Shown here one piece after another: positions 1-14,000 of a stretch of 64,000 nucleotides of DNA. The stretch is from Marthasterias glacialis. Lineage: Eukaryota > Echinodermata > Asteroidea > Forcipulatida > Asteriidae. Position 1 is the first letter of the stretch; each line of letters starts with the position of its first letter. Under the pieces are notes generated by a model. The model made no database searches, had not been told where the DNA came from, and saw nothing but the letters and a program-made list of their open reading frames with translations. The position numbers were made by a program, and so were the translations under genes. The stretch lies in assembly GCA_911728455.2 (NCBI GenBank), contig OU452230.1, forward strand, positions 4,146,256 to 4,210,255, given 5' to 3'.

Positions 1-88
1 GAAAAAGTGCGCAACAGACGACGACGACGTTGGTTGCAGTACCCGCTGCTAAATAGGATTCGAACAACCTCTAGCTGCCGGGCAGTCT

Positions 89-218
89 CGGTTGTCTATA
101 GTTGGCAAGACATCTGCTCTAGAAATGGCGGGGGTCGTGGGTTCGAATCCCACCCAAAGAATATGCATGTAAGGTTGTTCTTTCCACAGGACTCGGGAAA
201 ACACTGAGTATATACCGT
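89..218 (+). mobile_element. tRNA-derived SINE, family 1
   Basis: A degraded tRNA-like head ends in a T-arm GTGGGTTCGAATCCCAC (137-153) containing an RNA polymerase III B box. A tail with CCACAGGACTCGGGAAA follows. The same tail is seen near 56355, 56465 and 63900, which makes it a repeat rather than a working tRNA gene. Confidence 0.6.
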
Positions 219-1944
219 GATTAACACTCAATGGGCAAAAAAATAATAATGATAAAGAAATCATTGGTTAACAATTTTAAAATCTCTCTAATTGGAACCC
301 ATACATTTGAAGTGTTTTCCGCAATTCTTTTGCATAAAGCCTGGTGAACAAATCCTTTCTGACGACCCGTGAGCAATTAACTGGGGGGCATGGATTTAAA
401 AACAATTGGCCTCGTATATAAATTACCTGATCAAAAAGGTTGGCCAGCGTTGGTAAACACTAAAATCCAACGCCTGCATGTTCTTATCTCTCAATAGGTA
501 GCAACATATTAACAGTTGTTTGTTACGGCATATACGAAATAGTGAGCTGATAATCTTCAGTTTAGTTGACAGTGTATTCTATAGCGTTCATGCCGAGTAA
601 TGAGATGTCATAATGCTACAGTTTGCGATCACCTTAGCCACTGAAATCCCCGAAATAAACATGAACCGTTCCTCATTGTTTTGATTAGCCTAAAGGTGAC
701 CACCTAATTAAATGCAATTGTCACAGGTTGATTGCACGGTGTGTTGATTAAAAAACAAAAACAAATAGCAACTGATTTGAATGAATTAGTTACTCTTAAG
801 AAGAAAAAAATATTATTACCATCATTATCATCACCACCACCTCCACCACCACCACCACCGCTGCCACCACTACCGTCGTCATCATTATCACCATCATGTT
901 CATCATCATTATCATCATCCCCATCCCCATCACCACCATCACCACCACCACTGTCGTCATCATGTTCATCATCAATATCGTTATTATTGTTATAGTTATT
1001 ATTATTATTACCCCTTTAGATAGAGAGATATACTTATATCATCGTCACGGGAAATTTTGTCAAGTTTTGAAAAAAATAAATGCATTTCTGTACACAATGG
1101 AAATGCTCTCATGACACTGAGTGCTGATTCTGTAACACAATTTCCATCTCCTGTAATTGAATTGCAAGTCTCAGTAGAGTGGTTTTTGCTCGTAAGCTAA
1201 TTGAATGTTCCGTTCACATCCCAAGAGACACATAGGGGAAAAAACAAGGTGATCTTTATGAGGAGGAGGTTTCCCTATAGCTATGATTCTGATTTTGTTG
1301 AGACCCCATTTCTTTGGGGTCCCACGCGTGAAAAAGAGGAAGAAAGGGGTCCTCTTCTTGATAGGCTTCGCGGTTGACTTGCTGGTGGCATCTAATCATG
1401 ATTGCTTATGGGCTGAGGTCTAATATCCGTCTCCCGTGTACTGTAGAGACCATGGAACATCATCTCTCAGCCGACCTATTTACAACAGCACCAAGCCAAC
1501 TGTAGCTTACGAAACACACGAGCAAAATAACCAGTTGGTTCTTATCATTTGCTTATTAATTTGTTCCCGGAATAGCACCGGTAAGCTCATTAATCTGAAA
1601 GTCTGATGCGAGGTTAGTTTTACTTCCAGTGTGATTGAAATAACTTTGAATAAAGCCAGTCTTAAAACTATGTTACTCCAAAAAAAAATTAAATAAATAA
1701 ATAAATAAATAAAGCACACAACCAAGTAACCAGTTGGTTCTTATTTTTGCTTAATAATTTGCGAGGTGGGTTTTACTTCCAGTGTGATTAAAATAACATT
1801 GAATAAAAGCCAGCCTTAACGTTGTTACCCCAACAAAAATGAAATAAATTGAAAAACAACATGTTGCGTTCCCTTGAATCCAAGTGCTCGTATTCGAGGC
1901 TTCATCATAGTACTTTCTTTTTTAATTGATTTGATTCATTACAG
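216..1944. other. Non-coding stretch upstream of the first recognised fucolectin exon
   Basis: No gene recognised. It holds a CAT/CAC trinucleotide tract (about 818-1010) and AT-rich DNA. Two similar blocks near 1530-1680 and 1720-1830 share AACCAGTTGGTTCTTAT and the stretch around TTTTACTTCCAGTGTGATT, an imperfect direct duplication. The missing 5' exons of the fucolectin gene may be here or outside the window. Confidence 0.5.
818..1010 (+). repeat. CAT/CAC-type trinucleotide microsatellite
   Basis: Interrupted runs of CAT, CAC and CAA-like triplets grade into ATT repeats. It creates spurious proline/serine-rich and isoleucine-rich frames. Confidence 0.85.
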
Positions 1945-4900
1945 AGGCGATTATTTTGTCTGAGCACCGTTCGACCTGGCAGACCTCCACCCAAACATAC
2001 AGAGGCATCGCTCGTGGGGCCAAGCTTGCAGTAGACGGCGTGACGGACGGAAACTTCCTACGGGGAAACTCATGCACTCATACGGGTATGCACTTCCTTC
2101 CGAGAGACGATCACGTTTGGACCCCCTCCCCCCCCCCCCGGGGGGGATAGCTTTTCGTAGTCAATGTTTAACATTGAGCTGATATTGAACAAACAAGATG
2201 GCCAAGGAATTTGTTCCAAATTCATAGTGTCACACATAGAGAACACCGTGTGGTCATTCAGTGTGACCACTGAGTGCACAGTATGACTACTGTGTGAACA
2301 CACTGTGTGGTATCTGGGGGAATTTTTATAAGGGGACTGACGAAAGAGCAACAAGTTTATGAATTAGTACAAGTCTACTCTTGACCGTGCAACCTTTATT
2401 TTACAAAAGAGAGTGACCGTGTATTTTCCGGGGCCTTTCTGGCAGGCAAGATACTACACCGGTCATGTGGGAAGTTTTACACTTTGTTTAACAATTTCCA
2501 CGTAAATTCAAGAGTTATAAAAAAAAAAAAAAAAACATTAACAGCTGAACCGAATTTGAGTTAGGCCCCCGCCTTGTTCATTTCAAAAGTTGATGAAAAT
2601 CAGCCAGTGCAATCTCCAAAAAGTATAAGATTTAATGTTTTCTTCCATAGGGCTGTGTACAAATCATGCCTGCATGCAAGAAATCCAGGCTCTCTGGCTC
2701 TTTTGTAAACATGTGATGTCACCGGTTATATGGTATATATAGCTTTATTCTGACCGTGTATTTAACAATATGGCTTTGTTTTTGATGTCATAACTCGTAC
2801 TCCTAACTTGATCAAAAGTTGAAGAATAAATAAGACCACAGAACTGCGTTATACATATGCGGTGTCCATACTAACATTTCGCAGCATTATTCAGAGGGGA
2901 GTCAAACTTTTGGGAGGATCCAAAGTTTTCAGATTTATACGACTCAAAAAGTTTCAATTTTGAACAAGCAGTTAGCGAACAAAACAAGGTACTTACATTG
3001 AGGTAACAGGAAAAGCGGTTGGAATACATGGCAATTGTAGTTATATAGACCCATGCAAATGTAATTACGAATCGGACTATTGTACTCAATCAACACATTT
3101 AAATGGGTAGCTTAAATATATATACATATGTGTATATTGTTGGCCTGTACAGAAAGGCTTTGAATGGAAGAGTTTACTTTTAAAATAAACATAACAAAAT
3201 CTGTAGTACGTTTTGTAGAAACGCAAATGAGACTATAATATATTCTTTTTCGGAACTACAATCTTATTCACCGGTGCTATTAAATTGCTTTGGCGGCCAG
3301 GTATAAAGTGCCCTGCTAAATATGATTGCGGCCGTGTGAGTTTTGTTCGCTAGCTGTTGAATAAATCATAACGAGAGATGCTTCATCTTTAAAACATCTT
3401 TGGATTGAGATATACTTGACGTGGCACTTTTTGTACTCTTGAGTTTTATTGAAGCTTTTATGATGTAAAACTAGTTGTACATAAATCACTGGCTTAAAAA
3501 TTGCTGTGTCGTGGATTCACAACAGAACAGAATTATTACTAACGCATAAAACTTTAATTTACACAGCAAGTGAGTATAACGTAAGCATGGTATACTTTGA
3601 TATGGTTCATACAACTTAAGTGTGTATACTTTAATTCATGAAGCAAGTTTAAAGGCAAAGTATACCTTTGGTTTTTGGAACCGTAGATTTGCCTTAATGC
3701 TATATAATTGTAGATATATTCCATAAAACTAACCTGTGTAAATTTCAGTTCAAAAGGTGGCAGTGTTTTTGAGATATCACCAAAAATCTGGAGCGGTTGC
3801 GTTCACGCAGAAGAAGTATCCGTCATTGGAATACACATTCTGAGAAGCGTTACGGCCATAACGCTTCTCAGATTCAAATTTTGGGGGGATAAAAAGTGAT
3901 GCATTTTTCCATAACTGCAGTACTTCGAAGTGAAACGTTTCTCAAAATGCATTATACTATCCAAAGCTGCTGTACTTCTTACCAAGTAAGTTATTATTGC
4001 CATAACTTTTCAGAGTCATTACCTAACGTATACAGACCCTTTAACTTTTGAGCACTATACTTTGAGTAATCACTTAAAGGGGCTGTGTCGTCATGGCTGT
4101 ACATGGAAAGGTGAACTCTCACCCAGATACTGCACAGGCGCGCTCTTGTGGTCATTTATCACAAAAGGGTGCCGTCTTTGTCAAACAGTTAAAAAAAAAC
4201 TGGGTGATTCCCACTGATCTCCATTATGGAGATCAGTGGTTATTACATTTGTTGGTATAATTTAGGCGACATAGCCCCTTTAAGAATAACTAACGCATGA
4301 ATACTATGTATTATACAGCAAGTGTTACTACGTACATGTATGCTTTGATTCATATAGCAAGAAATTATCAACCTTGGTGGAAGGTCGATCTGGGAAAACG
4401 CTTCGTTGTGACAAGAGTGGTGATTTTCAATAGAGCTGGAAAATACAGTAAGAGATCTCAACACAACACTTGTTTTTTTTTTTTTTTTTTTTTTTTAAGG
4501 AATGCAATTTTAGAGTGAGATGGATTTAGCACAGAGAAAGGACGCTTCCTCACGGGTTCTTTCTCAATTGTTTTTAATACCAACAATCTTGGACATGCTG
4601 TCAAGTCTCTGGAGGGAGAGGCTTTGGCGGCGTGCTGCTAGTGTCATAAGGAAGTTTGTCCCCCGGTGTTAAAATCAACATGGGCTCAGGAAGTTCAGCC
4701 AAAAGAGGGCGCTACCAGACGAAATTTCTACACAATTCGCCATAATGGCGGACAGAATCTGAGGGGGGAGGTGACAGAACATCCTGCTACAGCGGCACAG
4801 TTACTATTTCTATACATGTTATATGGATGTCAGATACTCGGAACATTATTATTCCATGCGACCATCTGCCTGAGTAAACAAATAAATAAATAAAAACATA

Positions 4901-5014
4901 TATATAAATAAAAAAATAGCAGTGCTCACTGTTTTTTAAGAAGCCATGCCAGCGTTCAAAACTGTCTTTAATGTCTACTTGCTGCGTGGGCATGTTGTAC
5001 CAAGAACATGGTTT

Positions 5015-5052
<38 letters not shown>

Positions 5053-8000
5053 ATTAAAATAAATAAACAAATGAATATAAATATATAAATCAGCCCTATT
5101 CTAAACCTCCCTCTGCTGTTGTCATCTTGGTAATTTGTCTCGCCCTTCCTTTTTCCTTCTAGAAAGACGACTAATTGGGGCTCTAGTCCGGGTAGGAGAC
5201 AGCGGAGTTATTGTCAAAAACCAGCCATGTGGGGGTGCCGTAAGTTCGGCCGATGCTGCACGCCAACAGAAAATCATAAGGGAATGTAAGCCTGACACGA
5301 GAGGGCGCATTGTTAGCGTACAGATCCAGAAACGGCGCCAATTTCTAACGCTCTGTGAGGTGAAGGTGTACGGCCACGAAATAACCGGTAACGAGAATTA
5401 AGTCCAATTTCAAATAGTCCAAACAGGAATGAGTTGTTTTATTATCTAAACCAGCTGAACGTGCTCACTTTGTTTACCACCGACGTATTTCATGTATTTG
5501 TAAGATAAACAAGAAGCCACTCAAACAGTGCTTCCTTGTAGTGTAATAGCTAACTCGGATTTAAAACTCTCACCAGGAACCGGAGAAGTAAAAGCGTTCC
5601 AGGGTTACCCACCCATCCAGCCGAACCTGCTCCAAACTCCAGGCTACCCATCTGGGTTCATTCCTGGCTCATCCTCCACGGGAGGAAATTGCTTCGTTCC
5701 AGACCCGCAGGAAAAACGCCTCCTGGTAATCCCGGATGATGGTACTACTCTACTCGGCAGCTGTGCCAAATGTCGCTGCACTGCATCGTCTACGTTTGCC
5801 TCCGCTAAAGAAGTTACTGACAGGTGAGTCAATTTGAACCGACAGGTGAGTCACATGACAACGACAATGACCACGACAACGACAACAGCATTAGCAGCAC
5901 AATCAACAAAGTTGTTGAACGTGGTTTCAATTTCTGGTGGGTAGTCAAGCTTCGGCATGATCGGTCTGGGCTCTTGTGTCCGCGGGACCCGAAAGAACGT
6001 TGATCTGTGTGGCAACCTGACTGTCATTGGGACGCTGTATTTTTTTTTCTGCAGTCCGAAATTACCACTGTGTCACAAGGTCCGCCACGATCGGGACCCC
6101 GTGTGTGTGATACAGTAGTTAAAGAGACCAAGCGGAGCGGACAGCACCAACAAATAAACAAGGGTACATAAGTCCGTTTATGATTTAAACAAAATATTTA
6201 ATTACAACAAATTAACCATTAAACAATATAAATAAATTACGTCCATAAATCGATTTAAATACAAGAAAGTAAATTTAAAGTAAACTCGAACCCCATGTGT
6301 CATGATGTGGTTGGGTGTGGCGAGTGACGATCCCGTGTCGTGGCTCGACGGATGGTGTCAGGTCCCCCGAGTCGACGGCTTCGTCATCAGCGGCGTCTGG
6401 CCGTCCCGTTCCTCAACCCAGTACCAAAAAGCCCTGGAAATTAAGTTATACGCACAATGTATGCCTTAATTTCCACTTGAAATAATTACACCTTTAAACA
6501 CTTGAAAACATTGAAAAATGTCCGCACTTCTGAGTTCACACAAAAAATCAGCAAACACCGCAAATGCATTTGTCCATGACTAACGGAAATGTTTGTCTTA
6601 AACAGTTCGCAAAATCTCAAATATTAAATAAATAAACTTACAGAAAAGTCTGGCTTTGGGTTAGAGTGACTTAGTAGCAGCCCCGGTCTCGGTAAAACAC
6701 AGCATCACGGATGACCTCCAAAATCATCGGCAGGGCCGGCAAACACAAACTATCGCTCAGATCCGTGGACTACCCCGGGGTGGGGTCTCAAACTATCGGG
6801 CCTCGGCGCTCGACGTCTTCGAGCCGGTGGGTGCTACTAAGTACCAGATACTTCCCAAACAATCTAATTTATACTATACTAGCCCCATGAATATTTAATT
6901 ATGGATACATTTAACCAGTTTTCAATAGTATTAGATAACACTGATTATGTTGCTAATATAGTCTGACACATCATGGTGAAATACCTTGCATGTTTAAACC
7001 AAATAAGGAAAACTCTCTCCCCACATGTATAAGCCCCTTTAAGAACCCAGTGATCCGTTTTATATGGCTCAACGAACACATGAGAATTGTATACAATAAA
7101 AGGAATATCCCGCTCCACCCAAAATTACGGTGGGTTGAAACGCACATGCTAAGTTAAAGAAATACATTATCAAGAAAAAGTTATGAAATCATTACCAAGT
7201 CATTACCTAACTTGCTATCACCTATAACGGTTATTTCTAGTTCGTGACAACTTCCCCCATCTTAGAAGATACATTTTTTTAATGAATCTATCTGTACAAG
7301 TCATCGAACGTTTGAATATCTTTGAATTCCATAAGATATTCTACTACATTCAAGTCATCTTAATTCATTTACTCTTCAACTTGGCATCTGCTTAGAAAAT
7401 CAGCACCATGATTTTCAGAACCTTTCACTACTCTGACCACATATCTGTAAGGCTGCAAAGCGAGTGCCCATCTCATGACTCGATTATTGTTCAACTTCGC
7501 TTTTGCAATATATGCCAGTGGGTAGTGGTCTGTTTCTAAGATAAACTGTTTTCCAAACAGATACACATAGAACTTCTTGACAGCCCAAACTAACGCCAGG
7601 CATTCACGTTCAATGACTGAATATGCTTTTTCTCTGGGCAACAATTTTTTGCTTGCGTAGCAGATCGGGAATTTTTCCCCCTCTACCTCTTGCATTAACA
7701 CAGCTCCAATACCTTTATCCGATGCATCCGTCCTCAAAATATACGTGAGCGCGGGATTTGGCAATTGCAAGATTGGCGCAGACGCGAGCCTCGCTTTCAG
7801 AGTTGTAAAAGCATATTCTTGTGAGTCGTCCCATTCTACTTGTTTTGATTTGCCTTTCTTCAACAAATCTGTCATTGGTGCCGCAATAGCAGAAAAGTTG
7901 GGTATGAACCTGCCATAGTATCCAACCAAACCTAAAAATGACCGAACTTCTTTCTTAGTTCGCGGCTCTTTAGCTTTCAAGATTGCTTCAACTTTACTAG

Positions 8001-11000
8001 GCACTGGTTTTAACTTCCCTTCTCCTACTACGTGACCAAGAAACTCAAGTGATGTTTGTGCTACAAAACACTTACTAGGTCTTGCTGTTAAACTAACTTC
8101 TCTCAAACGTTCTAGGATGGAGCGAACATGTTGTAAGTGAGTCTCAAAAGTGTCTGAAAATATCAGACAGTCGTCAATATAATTGACTACATTATCACAA
8201 CCATCTAATAAAGAACGCATCATTCTGGTAAATACAGCAGGAGCATTTACGGTGCCAAATGGCATAACTGTGAATTGAAACAACCCCCCCTCTGATGTCA
8301 CAAATGCTGTCTTGTCTCTATCACTTTCTTTCACAGGAATTTGCCAGTATCCTTTGGCTAGATCAAGTTTCGTGAAATATTTGCCTTTTGATATTTTTGA
8401 GAACAAATCTTCAACATTAGGGATAGGCTCAGGGTCAAAGATGGTGACCGAATTCAGTTTTCTATAATCGATGCAAAGCCTTAACGAGCCATCACTCTTA
8501 GGAACAAGAACAATCGGTGATGCATAGGCTGAAGTTGCCTTTTCAATGACTCCCATCCGTAACATTTCATCAATCTCCTTCTTAAGTGAATCCCGTTTAG
8601 CATGAGGTACAGCGTATGGCTTACAATATATTGGATCTAAGGTGGTAAGTTTTATATCAAACTCTACTAAGTTTGTTCTGCCTGGTAAGTCTGTCAAAAC
8701 ATCTGCAAACTCTTTTAATAATTTTCTAACTTGACCTGTTTCAGTTTGATCACAGTTTTCACTGATGTGAACATCATGCACCCTTTCTTTTGGTTTTACT
8801 GGTGGAAACTCTACTTCCTCTAATTCCTCACACTCATCTTGACAATCTATTTCACCTGCACGTATGACTTCCATGTATGCACTAGCATGTGTAATTTCAT
8901 CTGTTACTTCTCTCGTTACATACTTCTTTAGTAGATTAGCATGATATATTTTATCCTTGCCTTTTCTATCCACTATGTAGTCATTTTTACCTATCTTCTT
9001 GGTAACTTGAAACGGTCCTTGCCACTGAACCAGTAATTTATTACCATCAGTGGGCAAGAGAACAAGTACTTTGTCTCCTTCACTGAACTTTCTGTCTCTA
9101 GCTCTGACGTCATAGTATTTCTTATATCTCTTGGAAGATCTCACAAGTTCATCTTGTGCTAACTGACATGTTCTTTCTAATCTATTTCTTAAGTCTACTA
9201 CATACTCATATGTGGTTTTAACCTCTTCCTGGTTATCTTCCTTAGTCCACAGTTCTTTAAGTACAGACAAAGGCCCTCTAACGGTGCGTCCATAAAGGAG
9301 CTCAAAAGGGGAGAACCCTAAACTCTCTTGCGGCGCTTCTCTGTATGAAAACAAAAGGGCGGGTAAATATCTATCCCAGTCCTTTGGGCGTTCTGAACAC
9401 ATACGGCGTAACATTCTCTTCATAGTGCCATTAAATCTCTCGCATAAACCATTACATATAGGATGGTATGGTGTCGTATGAAGTTGCTTTACTGAGATTA
9501 GTCTACTAACTTCTTTCATGACTTGAGAAGTGAACTGTGTTCCTAAGTCTGTCAGTATTTCTTGGGGTACACCAACTCGTGAGAAAACATTAAGTAAGGC
9601 TTCAGCTACACGCTCAGTTTCGATCTTCCGGAGAGGTACTGCCTCTGGATAGCGTGTTGCATAGTCTACAATGGTTAGAATATACCTATTGCCTCTGTCT
9701 GTCATGGGTTGTATTGGCCCTACAATATCAACAGCAATTCTACGAAATGGCGTGTCTATCAACGGCATTTCGTCAAGTGGGACTTTACCAACTTTTCCCT
9801 TTGAGACTGTCTTTTGGCATATATCACATGATGCACAGTAACGTTTGATATCATCTAACAATCCTGGCCAATAAAAATTAGCCAACACTCGATCACTAGT
9901 CTTCCTTGCTCCTAAATGACCTGACATGGTTGTGTCATGAGCTATCTTCATAACCTGAGCTCTGTATTGTTTTGGCACCAGGAGTTGTCTGAACAATCTT
10001 CCTTTCTCTACGTTAGGTGACATGAATTCTCTAATTAACATACCATTATCATTAACAAACTTGACCTCATTAGCATAACCTGTTTTCCGCACTGATCCAT
10101 CTTCTGCAAACTTCCATAACTTATCAAGTGTTCTATCATTTTTCTGTGCCTTTGCAAAATCGTCTCTACTGGCAACATTTTCAGTGGCTGGTACTTTGAG
10201 TGACGAAAAGGGTTTTTCTTTCTTAGCTTTCTGACTTCTTGTCTCAACAGCTCCAATTTCTAGATCTTTGCTTTCTATTTCCATCTTAGACTCAACTATT
10301 GGAAACAGCCAATTTGGGTCTGGATCTACTGCCTCTCTGACGCCTGGTACATTACCTAATATCAGACCATATAACGGTCGGTCAATACACAAAGCTTCAA
10401 TAGTACCCTGATAATATGGCGTATCTATGGTTACTCGAGCAGCAGGAAACTTCCGTACAGTTCCATCTATCAGAACACACTGTTTTTGTTCTGGTAAGAG
10501 CTGACTTTCGTCAATCAGACTACGTTTAACTACAGCTGTACTACAACCGGTGTCTCTTAATACTTTTACTATCTGGTCCCCTACTATTCCTTGAACAACA
10601 GGCATGTTACTTCCTAAGGTGCATGCTGCACTTACTATTGGTAGTTCACTACCACAGGCTAACTTAATGTGTTTACCCGAGGACGAGGTAACATGGTGAC
10701 AAGGGCGTACTTCAACACATGCGCCTAAAGGCTGGTTTAAACTACTTGTCTCTTCTATCAAACCTTGTACTTCTAATCCCGCAACTTTAGACTTACTTGG
10801 GGCACTAGATGAAGATCTATATCTATGTCTACAATGCCGTGCCAGATGACCTTTTCCACCGCACACATAACATTCTTGTTCAGTGCTAGGCCTATATGCG
10901 TTCGCTGGCTTACTATAATTACTACTTGGCTTAGTATATATTTGTGGCCGATTAACAGTAACCTTGGGTTTATCTGGTCTGTTGCCAGTACCATGTGCAA

Positions 11001-14000
11001 GGCCATACTGATCTGCATACGTGGTCATCTCCTTTATACTCTTTGGCTTTCTCTCTCGCAAGAAAACAACTAAGTCCTTTGGACAAGATAAGAGCATCTG
11101 TTCCCTGACTATGAGGTCTATTAATGGATCATACTCCTTTTCAACCTCGGCTAGCTCAATCCATCTATTCAAATATCCAGTTATACGTTGAGCAAATTGA
11201 CTATATTTCTCTCCTTCGTCTACCTGAGATGTTCTAAATTTCTTCCGAAAACCTTCTTCAGTATAGTCATACCTATGGAGGAGTGCTAACTTTAATTCTT
11301 TGTATTCACTAGCTTTTTCTGTTGGTAACCTGGAATACAATTCTAATGCCCTGCCAGTTAATAGTGTACTTAGCGTTGTGGCCCAATCCTCTTCTGACCA
11401 ACCTGCAGAAGTAGCAAATCTTTCAAATCGCTTTATGTACGCATCTAGATCATCCTTTCTATCTTCGAATGCTGGTAACCTAGGCTTCTTAATATTATTA
11501 TAACTTGACTTCGCACTAGTGTTAAGGGTAGAGTTAGCTGCATTGCTATTATGTTCCGTGGCAATTTTAAGCTCAAATTCTCTCATGTCTCTGTCATGAT
11601 CTCTTTCCTTCTGTCTTTCTTCACGATCTATCTTATCCTGATCTAATGCCTTAGCTTCTCGGTGGTCTGCAAAATCAACTAACTCTTTTCCCTGCAATCC
11701 TAACTTATTACCAATTGCAAGAAAATCCTCGTATCTCTTCATGATTCAACAATTACAGCACAAGCCCTATACTAAATTACGAATCGGGTGTGGCTATGGT
11801 TTAACCCTGCTTCATCCATGGGCACGTGAACATTCCACAAAAGGCTCTAAAACAACTGTATCGGAACCCTTTTTAACGGAAAGGACTCCCGGACAAGCCC
11901 CCAATGTCACAAGGTCCGCCACGATCGGGACCCCGTGTGTGTGATACAGTAGTTAAAGAGACCAAGCGGAGCGGACAGCACCAACAAATAAACAAGGGTA
12001 CATAAGTCCGTTTATGATTTAAACAAAATATTTAATTACAACAAATTAACCATTAAACAATATAAATAAATTACGTCCATAAATCGATTTAAATACAAGA
12101 AAGTAAATTTAAAGTAAACTCGAACCCCATGTGTCATGATGTGGTTGGGTGTGGCGAGTGACGATCCCGTGTCGTGGCTCGACGGATGGTGTCAGGTCCC
12201 CCGAGTCGACGGCTTCGTCATCAGCGGCGTCTGGCCGTCCCGTTCCTCAACCCAGTACCAAAAAGCCCTGGAAATTAAGTTATACGCACAATGTATGCCT
12301 TAATTTCCACTTGAAATAATTACACCTTTAAACACTTGAAAACATTGAAAAATGTCCGCACTTCTGAGTTCACACAAAAAATCAGCAAACACCGCAAATG
12401 CATTTGTCCATGACTAACGGAAATGTTTGTCTTAAACAGTTCGCAAAATCTCAAATATTAAATAAATAAACTTACAGAAAAGTCTGGCTTTGGGTTAGAG
12501 TGACTTAGTAGCAGCCCCGGTCTCGGTAAAACACAGCATCACGGATGACCTCCAAAATCATCGGCAGGGCCGGCAAACACAAACTATCGCTCAGATCCGT
12601 GGACTACCCCGGGGTGGGGTCTCAAACTATCGGGCCTCGGCGCTCGACGTCTTCGAGCCGGTGGGTGCTACTAAGTACCAGATACTTCCCAAACAATCTA
12701 ATTTATACTATACTAGCCCCATGAATATTTAATTATGGATACATTTAACCAGTTTTCAATAGTATTAGATAACACTGATTATGTTGCTAATATAGTCTGA
12801 CACATCATGGTGAAATACCTTGCATGTTTAAACCAAATAAGGAAAACTCTCTCCCCACATGTATAAGCCCCTTTAAGAACCCAGTGATCCGTTTTATATG
12901 GCTCAACGAACACATGAGAATTGTATACAATAAAAGGAATATCCCGCTCCACCCAAAATTACGGTGGGTTGAAACGCACATGCTAAGTTAAAGAAATACA
13001 TTATCAAGAAAAAGTTATGAAATCATTACCAAGTCATTACCTAACTTGCTATCACCTATAACGGTTATTTCTAGTTCGTGACACACTGTCGTAATGATTT
13101 TCAATTGGAATTTTTTTCATTGAATTAATTCAAAAAAGGGAATCTTTAAAAAAAAAAAAAAGTTTATTTCGAGGATGGCAATTCTTGACTGCAGAAAATA
13201 AATTGCTAATGAAAATAAAATAAAAGTCCAGTTTGCCAGTTATAACTAGGCTGCTATTGAATCATGTTTACAAACAGGGGATGTGAATGCGACTACTCAG
13301 GGTGCTGTGAGTACCAGGGAAAATACTACAGTCTTAGTCAGGTCGTTCCAGATTACGAAGGGAACCAGTGCAGCAGACTTTGCATATGTTTACCGGGGCC
13401 CAGTGGCGGGAAACCAGGCATCGCGTGTTCAGCAAACAGCGATGTTTGTAATTTCGAGAGCAGATGCGTTCACTACGAGGTGGATAAGTGTGGCTGTCCT
13501 TTTTGCCCCAAAGGTATGTATTAACCGCTTAAAAAAAAAAATGCTCTTGAAAGGTTTTTCGCCCTCGACCTGTTTGTCTGCAAGTGACGTGAACAACCAA
13601 GGGTAGACGGCGTGATTCATTTTTGACAAAGCACTGCATTACATGCCCAGGGAGGGAATGGGAATTTCAAGCATATCTTGACGTCAAAACACAATTTCTA
13701 CAAAGGTTGAACACATTTTCAACTTATGCTAAGCATTTAAGCTTTGAACCACTCAGCATTAATTAATAAAACTTAAAGGATTGGTATTCATCAAAAACTT
13801 GTTTTTATCAGTATTCGTCTGAAAGCTTACTGATTATAAATTTCATACCAGTATCAATCTTTCATAGAATTGATTATGTCTGAAGTACTGTCAAAATCGA
13901 GACAATAGAATTTGAAGTTCCCAATTTTAGTTTCGGTTGTAACAATCAAAATTAAGGACAATGTGTTTACATGCTAAAAAAAAGTGCACGTTTGTCACTA

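Larger units (their letters stand above)
6071..13083 (-). mobile_element. Gmr1-like Ty3/gypsy LTR retrotransposon, full length
   Basis: A complete 7,013-bp element: LTRs of 1,179 bp at both ends, each starting TGTCAC and ending GTGACA on the plus strand, and flanked by the direct repeat CACTG (6066-6070 and 13084-13088). Transcription runs on the minus strand, so the right LTR is the 5' LTR. A proline-type primer-binding site, one Gag-Pol frame and a purine-rich tract follow in that order. Integrase precedes reverse transcriptase, an arrangement known from Gmr1-like elements of deuterostomes. There is no envelope frame. It sits in the intron between exons at 5577-5823 and 13278-13513 of the fucolectin/VWC gene, in antisense. 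The matching LTRs and intact frame indicate recent insertion. Confidence 0.95.

Noticed and set aside
732..1114. Proline/serine-rich and isoleucine-rich frames
   Set aside because: Products of the CAT/CAC/ATT triplet microsatellite.
9654..11503. Several short plus- and minus-strand frames in the retrotransposon
   Set aside because: Shadows of the Gag-Pol frame.
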